Assembly (NCBI GenBank): GCA_964359435.1
Contig: CAYHSY010000023.1
Coordinates: 1 to 14,110 of the forward strand
Direction: 5' to 3'
DNA length: 14,110 bases
Source: CAYHSY01 sp964359435
Lineage (GTDB): Bacteria > Patescibacteriota > Minisyncoccia > UBA6257 > JAUSGH01
The translations under genes and the position numbers were made by a program. Under the pieces are notes generated by a model, which saw only the letters and a list, made by a program, of their open reading frames with translations, was not told the DNA's origin and searched no databases. Shown here one piece after another: positions 5,191 through 10,941 of this stretch; the first letter of the stretch is position 1; each line of letters begins with the position of its first letter.

Positions 5191-5199
5191 TGATACAAT
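5191..5199 (+). promoter_or_regulatory. Extended -10 promoter TGATACAAT, leaderless
   Basis: TG-A-TACAAT followed by 6 nt and the ATG at 5206; no SD. Same box as at 6094-6102. Confidence 0.6.
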
Positions 5200-5205
5200 A
5201 AAAAT

Positions 5206-5805
5206 ATGAAAAAATCCTATATTATTTTGGTAATTTTAGCATTGGGCGCGGCGGCAGGTTTTGTCTTCTTCCAACCATCTCTCCAAAAAGAAGAGCCGGC
5301 CGGCCGGGCGGCGGCGCAAGATTATAAAAACGCGACTTATATTATTGAGGAGCGGCCCATTGCTCTCGCGAACGGCATATCCGAACTGGAGGCAACGCCC
5401 GGATCGAATGCCAAAATTATCACCCGCTATTTTGGCAATGAAGTGAGACACGACTTGGACGATGACGGCCGGGAAGACGTGGTTTTTCTTTTGACCCAGG
5501 AAACCGGCGGCAGCGGGACATTTTTTTACGCGGTAGCCGCCCTAAATACTCCAGCCGGCTATGTTGGTTCGCAGGCCTTTTTCCTCGGTGACCGCATCGC
5601 TCCGCAGACAACCAATATAGACGAGAGTCTGACATCCCGGGGGACCAACAGGCAAAATGTCATCGTAGTGAATTATGCCGTCCGGTTGCCGGGTGAGCCA
5701 TTTACCGCCCGGCCTTCCATGGGCAAGAGCACTTGGATCAAACTTGATCCGGCGACCATGCAATTCGGCGAAGTGGCGCCGGATTTTGAAGGCGAATCCA
5801 GATAA
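5206..5805 (+). CDS. Membrane-anchored protein with DxDxDGxxD calcium-type loop
   Basis: 199 residues. An N-terminal hydrophobic helix (5-22) without a lipobox Cys suggests an anchor or signal peptide. The external part contains TYIIEERPIALANGISE (44-60), RYFGNEV (74-80), then D83-L-D-D-D87-G-R-E-D91 followed by VVFLLTQ, a DxDxDGxxD loop of the dockerin/FG-GAP type that usually binds calcium. GSGTFFYAVAAL, LGDRIAPQTT and VNYAVRLPGEP follow. The whole domain resembles a conserved orphan family of CPR lipoprotein-like surface proteins (recall, unverified). Biochemical role unknown. Its own promoter gives a leaderless transcript, and the YdeI-like gene follows 15 nt after its stop, likely in the same transcript. 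Confidence 0.65.
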   Translation: MKKSYIILVILALGAAAGFVFFQPSLQKEEPAGRAAAQDYKNATYIIEERPIALANGISELEATPGSNAKIITRYFGNEVRHDLDDDGREDVVFLLTQETGGSGTFFYAVAALNTPAGYVGSQAFFLGDRIAPQTTNIDESLTSRGTNRQNVIVVNYAVRLPGEPFTARPSMGKSTWIKLDPATMQFGEVAPDFEGESR

Positions 5806-5820
5806 GATCTAAACGCTATC

Positions 5821-6066
5821 GTGGCCAAAAAAGAATCTTTGCATAAAGTGCCGGCAGATCTACAAAAATCTCTGGCCGCTGATGAAGCGGCGCGCGCGGC
5901 ATGGCAGGATATCACTCCGCTCGCGCGCAATGAATGGATTTGCTGGACCACTTCCGTCAAAACGCCGAAGACACGCAAAAAGCACGTGGAACGGGTGGTC
6001 GCGGAATTGAAAAAAGGCAAACGCCGGCCGTGTTGCTTCGCCGGCTGTCCCCATCGCTCCGGATAA
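5821..6066 (+). CDS. YdeI/OmpD-associated-family small protein
   Basis: 81 residues from a GTG; the frame is closed just upstream (stop at 5803-5805, shared with the preceding gene's end). The sequence follows the YdeI C-terminal domain: DLQKSLAADEAARAAWQDI, then LARNEWICWTTSVKTPKTRKKHVERVVAELKKGK with residues spaced as in that family, ending in RPCCFAGCPHRSG. The CC-x-x-GCPHR ending is characteristic of the short form. Members are called bacteriocin-protection or OmpD-associated proteins, but their molecular role is unclear. It lies 15 nt after the preceding gene, suggesting co-transcription. No SD. Confidence 0.7.
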   Translation: MAKKESLHKVPADLQKSLAADEAARAAWQDITPLARNEWICWTTSVKTPKTRKKHVERVVAELKKGKRRPCCFAGCPHRSG

Positions 6067-6093
6067 ATTATCGGCTAGAAAAGGCGCTGTTTA

Positions 6094-6102
6094 TGATACA
6101 AT
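6094..6102 (+). promoter_or_regulatory. Extended -10 promoter TGATACAAT upstream of membrane gene
   Basis: Identical to the box at 5191-5199, but here it is 31 nt before the ATG at 6134. A second possible -10, TATACT (6113-6118), lies 15 nt before the ATG. No SD in the leader. Confidence 0.5.
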
Positions 6103-6133
6103 AAAAAGAACTTATACTAAAATTCCCAATTTT

Positions 6134-6547
6134 ATGAAACCGGTTTTATCCAAACGAAATGGCTGGCTCCTGTTAATTTTTCTTGTTTTCTTCGATGCCC
6201 TCTTGGACATCCTGACCGGATCAAGGGGCAGCGCATTCTGGAATCCGATTGCGGATTTTATCGGAGTAAAAACCCCATTCTTGGCCCCTGTGGTCTTAAT
6301 TTTAATTTATCTCACCGTAAAAGGAGTAGGTTGGATTGTTCAAAAAACCGATAAAACACCGATGGCGGAGGAACTGATCTTGACGACTTTTGTTATGGTT
6401 TACGGTTTTTTTGATATTTGGCTGATAACGGTTTATTTTTTCAACTTTACCCTCATCAAGGATCATCGCCTATTGATTGTGCCTCTCGTGATTGCCGGTT
6501 GGTTGTACAGTTTGTGGGCGCAGAAAAAACTGACTATTCAAAAATAG
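6134..6547 (+). CDS. Four-helix integral membrane protein, function unknown
   Basis: 137 residues with four predicted membrane helices at about 11-29, 47-69, 80-104 and 112-129, short loops, and Lys/Arg-rich termini (KRNG at the start, QKKLTIQK at the end). The positive-inside pattern suggests both ends are cytoplasmic. An acidic D-x-x-x-D pair in helix 1 (FFDALLDIL) and F-F-D-I-W in helix 3 are the only polar residues inside helices. No family recognised. It ends 32 nt before the stop of the convergent Cys-repeat gene, with no clear terminator between them. Confidence 0.7.
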   Translation: MKPVLSKRNGWLLLIFLVFFDALLDILTGSRGSAFWNPIADFIGVKTPFLAPVVLILIYLTVKGVGWIVQKTDKTPMAEELILTTFVMVYGFFDIWLITVYFFNFTLIKDHRLLIVPLVIAGWLYSLWAQKKLTIQK

Positions 6548-6579
6548 AAAGCCGACAAAATGCAAAGATGATTTAGCCG

Positions 6580-8616
6580 CTATTGCGGGAGATACTGCTG
6601 ATATTCCGGAGGAACCGAGTTTGGCGGGAAACCGCCCGGCGCCTGACCCTGGAATTGCCTCATTTGTTCTTCGTATTGCCGCTTGAATTCTTCCTCAGAT
6701 CGCTCCCGATATTGTTCTTCATATTGCCGGCGGAATTCTTCGGTTTGCTGCGCCTTAATTTTCTCCAGATCCTCCGGAGACGGGACCCGATCGGAGCCCA
6801 CGGCGGCGCCACATGCCAGCAAGGTCTCCTTCACCAAACGACCCTCGGCTTCATCCGCAATACGACCCGCCTGACGACGACCGAAAACTTCGCTCCCAAC
6901 TTTTTCTTCCAGACAACGCAGAATCTCCGGGCTGTCACGTTTAACATTTTCCACGTGCTCCGATCTCACGCCTTCAAAAAATTCCTCGCGGGCGGCCCGA
7001 TCTTCAAATTCTCCAAAATCACCCATGCCGCCCGGAGAGGGCCTGAATTGCTGACATTCCTCCGGATTATCACGACAAAATGCCTCACATTCTTCACGCG
7101 ACTTGCAGCCGCCCGGACCGCCAAAACCACCCGGACCTCCGCCGAAATCATCATCAAGCCCCGGTGGCGGCCCAAATTGGGACTCAATGCCCATCTCGCG
7201 CATCAATTCTTGGCATTGCTCGCTTTGCGGGTCTCGACAAATAGCTTCGCACTCGCCCTGACTGCGGCAACCGAATTTTTTGGCAACTTCCATCATGCGT
7301 TTTTCCTCCGGCCCAATAAAGCCGGCTTTTTCAGCAAAACTAAAACACTCATCTTGATGGGAAGAATCCGCGCAATAGGCCTCGCACTGGTCTTTGGAAC
7401 GGCAACCGCCGGGAGTCTCCCCTTTTTCCATGAGGGGTAAAAACTTTTTGGCCATTTCTAATTCTTCCTCGGGGATAATGCCCTGTTCTTCGGCAAACGC
7501 GAGACAAGAACGCATGTTGTCGGGATTCGCGCAATAATTATCGCATTCCGTTTTGGATTTACAGGCGCCTGGGGTCTTACCGCTCTTGATTAAAGGCAAA
7601 AACTTTTTGGCCTGCGCCAATTCTTCAGCCGGCAACAAATTGTTTTCTTCCGCGAAGGCGAGGCACATCTCAATATTTTCCGATTTCTCACAATAGGCCT
7701 CGCAAGCCACCTTGGATTTGCAGCCGCCCGGGGTCTTGCCGCTCTTGATTAAAGGCAGCATCTTTTCGGCTTCCGCGATTTCTTCTTCGGAAATCAATTG
7801 ATATTTTTTGCCGAAAGCCAGGCATTCTTCGATGCGATCGGAGTCCTCGCAGTAAGCATGGCACTCCTTTTCGCCGCGGCAGCCGCCGGGCCCGCGCCCG
7901 CCCGCCGCCAAAAACCGCTTACCCCTCCGCACCTCCTCGTCGCTCGCCAACCCATGCTCCTCGGCAAAATCAAGGCAGGCCTTGATATTGTCCGGCTCGT
8001 CGCAATAGGCCTTGCAATTTTTTTCATCAGAACAGTTGCCCAGCTCCGGCACCGGATAAACAATCCCGGCTGATGCTTCCTCGGATGCGGATGCGGATGC
8101 GGATCCCGCCCCCGCTGATGGCGCGGACGAAGACAAAGACACAGCCGAGGGAGCCGCTTTGACCGCTTCTTTTACCGCCGGCAGCGGAGCGGCTTCTTCT
8201 TGCGGCTCTTCTTTTATTTTAACCCGGCCCACGGTCGTGCCTTTTTGCGGCGTCGGGATCACGAATTCCGTGATATTGCCGGAGCAATCGGTGACCGTAG
8301 CCGGCATCTCCGGCGTGAAATCGGCCGGATCTTCAAATAAGGCATTGTCTAAAATATGGGCGCGAGGACAACCGCCGATAACCCCGCCGTATGGAAATTT
8401 GCCGGTCGGAACCATAGAAAATTCCTTGACACCCTGCGGATCGCGGATAGCCAAATTGAACAGGCCGGTGGAATTATTCTTTTTAAGCTGGATGGAGGCC
8501 TGACCGCTTTCAGCAAATGCCAAACGCGCGCCCAAGTTAATCAAACCGCCCATTAAGACGGCCGACAAAACAATGATCACCGAAACGGAAATTTTCGCCC
8601 TCAAGATAATGGTCAT
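6580..8616 (-). CDS. Exported Cys-rich tandem-repeat protein with C-terminal coiled coil
   Basis: 678 residues. A signal/anchor helix (about 10-35) is followed by a beta-type N-terminal domain (38-125) and a Pro/Ala/Ser linker including an (SA)n run (~171-178). Seven four-cysteine repeats of pattern C-x5-C-x3-C-x7/8-C follow (the last is shorter), starting at C195, C246, C299, C352, C405, C450 and C504. Repeats 2-5 recur every 53 residues exactly, with CEAYC, CLAFAEE and KKFLPL between cysteines. A Gly-rich spacer (~485-503), a helical region (536-605), and a Gln/Glu/Arg coiled coil (~624-657) end the protein. Even Cys numbers per repeat suggest disulfide-stabilised or metal-binding modules outside the cell. 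It starts 6 nt after the upstream NPF gene with no SD, so it is translationally coupled. Function unknown; an adhesion or envelope role is a guess. Confidence 0.8.
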   Translation of the reverse strand: MTIILRAKISVSVIIVLSAVLMGGLINLGARLAFAESGQASIQLKKNNSTGLFNLAIRDPQGVKEFSMVPTGKFPYGGVIGGCPRAHILDNALFEDPADFTPEMPATVTDCSGNITEFVIPTPQKGTTVGRVKIKEEPQEEAAPLPAVKEAVKAAPSAVSLSSSAPSAGAGSASASASEEASAGIVYPVPELGNCSDEKNCKAYCDEPDNIKACLDFAEEHGLASDEEVRRGKRFLAAGGRGPGGCRGEKECHAYCEDSDRIEECLAFGKKYQLISEEEIAEAEKMLPLIKSGKTPGGCKSKVACEAYCEKSENIEMCLAFAEENNLLPAEELAQAKKFLPLIKSGKTPGACKSKTECDNYCANPDNMRSCLAFAEEQGIIPEEELEMAKKFLPLMEKGETPGGCRSKDQCEAYCADSSHQDECFSFAEKAGFIGPEEKRMMEVAKKFGCRSQGECEAICRDPQSEQCQELMREMGIESQFGPPPGLDDDFGGGPGGFGGPGGCKSREECEAFCRDNPEECQQFRPSPGGMGDFGEFEDRAAREEFFEGVRSEHVENVKRDSPEILRCLEEKVGSEVFGRRQAGRIADEAEGRLVKETLLACGAAVGSDRVPSPEDLEKIKAQQTEEFRRQYEEQYRERSEEEFKRQYEEQMRQFQGQAPGGFPPNSVPPEYQQYLPQ
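8083..8106. repeat. Hexanucleotide tandem repeat (GGATGC)3 + GGATCC
   Basis: Four 6-bp units, the last with one change, encode an Ala-Ser run in the linker of the Cys-repeat protein. Length changes of whole units would keep the frame. Confidence 0.8.
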
Positions 8617-8622
8617 AAGTTT

Positions 8623-8871
8623 TTATTCAAATGGGTTTTTATAAACATCCGTAAACGGATTGAGGTCTTTGGAAAAAGGGTTGGCCTCCGCTTCGAAGGG
8701 ATTGGCCGCGGACAATTCGCCCTTCAATGGATTTTGGACCTTTTCCAAAATTTCAGAACCCAAATTCTCCAAACCTGCCGCCGGCGGTGTTTGATTCTTC
8801 CACCAAATAAATATCGCCGCGCCTATTGCAATAACCGCAGCCAGAATACCGAATAACAGTTTTTTATCCAT
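8623..8871 (-). CDS. Small membrane-anchored protein with repeated NPF motifs
   Basis: 82 residues from the ATG at 8871. One N-terminal transmembrane helix (about 5-24, LLFGILAAVIAIGAAIFIWW) is followed by a mostly acidic outside segment with regularly spaced NP motifs: QNPLKG, ANPFEA, ANPFSK, LNPFTD, KNPFE, the last ending the protein. The start was chosen because TATAAT ends 6 nt before this ATG; a TTG five codons upstream would overlap that box. It shares an operon with the Cys-repeat gene, whose start is 6 nt after its stop. The two may act together at the cell surface (inference). Function unknown. Confidence 0.7.
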   Translation of the reverse strand: MDKKLLFGILAAVIAIGAAIFIWWKNQTPPAAGLENLGSEILEKVQNPLKGELSAANPFEAEANPFSKDLNPFTDVYKNPFE

Positions 8872-8877
8872 AAATTC

Positions 8878-8883
8878 ATTATA
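8878..8883 (-). promoter_or_regulatory. -10 box TATAAT, leaderless operon promoter
   Basis: Perfect TATAAT on the minus strand (8883-8878), 6 nt before the ATG at 8871. No good -35 at 17 bp. Confidence 0.55.
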
Positions 8884-8950
8884 CAATACGCGCGCTTTAA
8901 TATAATAAATTTATACAATTATTAATTTCCAACCCGTCCTCAATCAGAAT

Positions 8951-8978
8951 AAAAAAAACCGGCTGAAAAAAACAGCCG
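8951..8978 (-). terminator. Intrinsic terminator of the dGTPase-like gene
   Basis: Minus strand: CGGCTG, T7 loop, CAGCCG, G, then eight Ts (8958-8951). It lies 23 nt after the stop codon of the gene at 9001-10065. Confidence 0.85.
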
Positions 8979-9000
8979 ATTGGAATTAGATTTTTAGCAA

Positions 9001-10065
9001 TCACCAGTCCAGATCCGGGTCGCACATGTTGATACCCTTCAATTCCCGACCTTCTTTGTGGAAACGATCCACAATCTCTTTTACGGTCGTACGGTTGAAG
9101 AGCCGTATATCCATATGCTCACCCGGAGAAGTCATTAGAGCGATATCCTTATCCGTCATCAAAGCCAGGACCAGGAATGGATCACCCACATTCAGCGTGG
9201 TAAGGAAATCCAATACCGGTCCGAGTTTCACGCCCACATCTTGCGACGTCACGCGGAAATAGACGTCGTACATGAGCTTGCGCAAATGAGCGAATTTCTT
9301 GGCAACCTCCGAGTGTTCGAAGCTCACTCGACCCATCTCGGCGGACTCCACGATCAATGCGGCAATGGCGGTACAACCGCGTTCGCGCTGATTTTCGCCG
9401 AAGAAATCCACCGTTTCACGCAATTCCGGCGACATCGAGTACCTCATGCGGCCGAAAATATCGTTTATGTCGTGGAAGAGATAACCTCCTTTGTCGGCAC
9501 AATTCAAGACTCTGGCCTCCGGAGACATCGACCCCTTAGCGAAGGTGCCGCTGTGCCTCATCATGGCATCCATAGTATGCCACGCAAGGTTCAACCCAAA
9601 ACCACCGCGCTCAATCTTCTGCACGATGATGGGACCCATGATTTCGTGGCAAAAATCCGGTTTGCCCATAGCTTCGCCCAACCACTTCTCGCCGGAATGG
9701 CCGAAAGGCACATGCCCGAAATCATGCCCGATGGCGGCGGCGCGAACCAAGGACGTATTGAGGCCCAATATGTTTGAGGCCACTACGGCATTGGCGGTTA
9801 CTTCCATCACATGCGATAGACGGTTACGGACAAAAGCGCTTTCCGCAAAACTGAAAACTTGGGTCTTATCCCCCATGGCCCGGAAGGCCTTGCAGCTCAA
9901 AAGCTTGGCCTCATCACTTTGAAAGTCATCCGGCATCGCGAGTGACTCGCCAAGCTGGGGATCAGGGTGCCGCCGGTGACTCCCCACCGTGCGGATCGCG
10001 GAGAGACAGCCGACGCACGCGTTGGCCTTTTCCAACAACAATCTGCGCAATTGCTTCGAATCCAT
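9001..10065 (-). CDS. dgt: dGTPase-like HD-domain dNTP triphosphohydrolase
   Basis: 354 residues. The N-terminal part has the family lead-in (SHRRHPDP at 29-36; SCKAFRAMGDKTQVF at 57-71). The HD core follows: NRLSH85 (first metal His), GH114-D115-FGHVPFGH with H118 and H123, and CAD191KGGYLFHD (last metal Asp). Family members cleave dNTPs to deoxynucleosides and triphosphate, controlling dNTP pools. Length fits the short dGTPase-like type (E. coli Dgt is about 505). The ATG at 10065 was chosen over an in-frame TTG at 10086 because AAGGAG (10077-10072) lies 6 nt before it. It has a full -35/-10 promoter and a terminator of its own, so it is monocistronic. Nearby nrdJ makes the same products it would degrade. 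Exact substrate not predictable. Confidence 0.85.
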   Translation of the reverse strand: MDSKQLRRLLLEKANACVGCLSAIRTVGSHRRHPDPQLGESLAMPDDFQSDEAKLLSCKAFRAMGDKTQVFSFAESAFVRNRLSHVMEVTANAVVASNILGLNTSLVRAAAIGHDFGHVPFGHSGEKWLGEAMGKPDFCHEIMGPIIVQKIERGGFGLNLAWHTMDAMMRHSGTFAKGSMSPEARVLNCADKGGYLFHDINDIFGRMRYSMSPELRETVDFFGENQRERGCTAIAALIVESAEMGRVSFEHSEVAKKFAHLRKLMYDVYFRVTSQDVGVKLGPVLDFLTTLNVGDPFLVLALMTDKDIALMTSPGEHMDIRLFNRTTVKEIVDRFHKEGRELKGINMCDPDLDW

Positions 10066-10113
10066 GGGACACTCCTTGCGTGACAAAGAACATCATTCGA
10101 ACAGGGCTATTAA

Positions 10114-10142
10114 ATCTTAGCGTCCCCGATATTCAGCGTCAA
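10114..10142 (-). promoter_or_regulatory. dgt-like gene promoter
   Basis: Minus strand TTGACG (10142-10137), 17-nt spacer, TAAGAT (10119-10114). The predicted start near 10107 gives a ~42-nt leader with the SD AAGGAG at 10077-10072. Its -35 abuts the -35 of the divergent promoter. Confidence 0.65.
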
Positions 10143-10171
10143 TTGCTTTTATATTTGTGATAGGTTATAAT
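10143..10171 (+). promoter_or_regulatory. Divergent promoter for the 68-aa orphan gene
   Basis: TTGCTT (10143-10148), 17-nt spacer, TATAAT (10166-10171). The -35 boxes of the two promoters touch at the palindrome CAATTG, so the polymerases would compete for one site. Confidence 0.65.
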
Positions 10172-10226
10172 AATAAAGTGGTATTTGAGGGTTTTCCATG
10201 ACGCGATTTACGGAAAGGAAAACACC

Positions 10227-10433
10227 ATGCTCCACCACCGCACTACTGATCCGGGAGAGCGCGCCCTACACATTGCCAAACGCGAAGTCAGAGCGACTCC
10301 CGGCAGAAGGCATGGGCCAAAAAACGTGCGCTTCCACCGAATTCTCGAAACAGTGAAGCGCGAGTTGGCATACATCCTGGCTGAGCCCGACCCGCGCGAG
10401 ACGGAAGCCGACGAGATCGGGAGCATGGCATAA
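10227..10433 (+). CDS. Small basic orphan protein, 68 aa
   Basis: Starts at the ATG at 10227, with AAGGA 7 nt upstream; an in-frame TTG at 10185 without SD is less likely. The N-terminal two thirds are basic and His/Arg-rich (HHRTTDPGERALHIAKREVR, then RRHGPKN). A short helix follows (ILETVKRELAYIL), then an acidic tail (DPRETEADEIGSMA). No domain recognised. It has a consensus-like promoter divergent from the dgt-like gene and is followed by a terminator-like hairpin, so it is a single-gene unit. The shared promoter region may mean common regulation with the dNTP hydrolase. Confidence 0.6.
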   Translation: MLHHRTTDPGERALHIAKREVRATPGRRHGPKNVRFHRILETVKRELAYILAEPDPRETEADEIGSMA

Positions 10434-10455
10434 ACAATATAGACCAAAATCAACC

Positions 10456-10490
10456 TATCCCAATGACAAGATCAACGGGGTATTTTTTTT
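10456..10490 (+). terminator. Probable intrinsic terminator of the 68-aa gene
   Basis: TATCCC (10456-10461) can pair with GGGGTA (10477-10482, one G-T) around a 15-nt loop, and eight Ts follow directly (10483-10490). The stem is short and the loop long, so the call is moderate. Confidence 0.45.
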
Positions 10491-10522
10491 GCCATAATAG
10501 AGATATTATTAAAGAATAATAA

Positions 10523-10528
10523 TATAAT
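10523..10528 (+). promoter_or_regulatory. -10 box TATAAT, leaderless
   Basis: Perfect TATAAT 7 nt before the ATG at 10536 in an AT-rich region with no SD and no good -35. An alternative CATAAT lies at 10493-10498. Confidence 0.5.
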
Positions 10529-10535
10529 AAATTTT

Positions 10536-10895
10536 ATGGAAAATTTACCCGAATCCAAGAATGAAGGCAGTGAAAGCGAAGAAAAAAGAATAGCGGCTAT
10601 CATAAAGTCCAAAGGGCTGGAGGACCAGGAAGCCCGCGACGCATATATAGCATGGTGTTCAGAGCAAGAAGAAGCGTCAGATAGAGCGGCTGACAGAGCC
10701 CTGGCATCCATCGAGTACGAACATAAAAGAGCGTTGATCTATTTTTGGGCTGGGTTTATGGAAGAGGCCGTAATTGCTTTCATGGACGCGATTCAAATAG
10801 CGGAAGGTGAAGGGCGTTATAAATTATCCCAAAAGATGGCTGAAGAAATGGACAGGTTGAAAACGGAACGGGATCTGGGACAACCCGATAGTTAA
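10536..10895 (+). CDS. Small acidic helical protein, function unknown
   Basis: 119 residues, no signal peptide or membrane helix. The N-terminus is acidic and polar (ESKNEGSESEEKR), followed by helix-forming stretches rich in Ala, Glu and Lys. The middle segment (about 60-95: YEHKRALIYFWAGFMEEAV, then IAFMDAIQIAEGEGRY) has the spacing of one or two TPR-like helical hairpins, though too few to call a TPR domain. One Cys (C46) in IAWCSEQEE. It is followed 3 nt later by a strong bidirectional terminator and converges on nrdJ. No family recognised; cytoplasmic. Confidence 0.65.
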   Translation: MENLPESKNEGSESEEKRIAAIIKSKGLEDQEARDAYIAWCSEQEEASDRAADRALASIEYEHKRALIYFWAGFMEEAVIAFMDAIQIAEGEGRYKLSQKMAEEMDRLKTERDLGQPDS

Positions 10896-10898
10896 AAC

Positions 10899-10933
10899 AA
10901 AATACCCCCGGGTGTTTGGCCAGGGGGTATTTT
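10899..10933. terminator. Bidirectional intrinsic terminator between the orphan gene and nrdJ
   Basis: An 11-bp stem AAAATACCCCC (10899-10909) / GGGGGTATTTT (10923-10933), with a GC-rich heart and A/T tracts on both sides, serves both convergent genes. Confidence 0.85.
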
Positions 10934-10941
10934 AGTCAATA

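Noticed and set aside
6583..7440. 285-codon plus-strand frame opposite the Cys-repeat gene
   Set aside because: It is a mirror of the repetitive minus-strand gene; the product is Phe/Thr/Arg-rich with no domain, promoter or SD.
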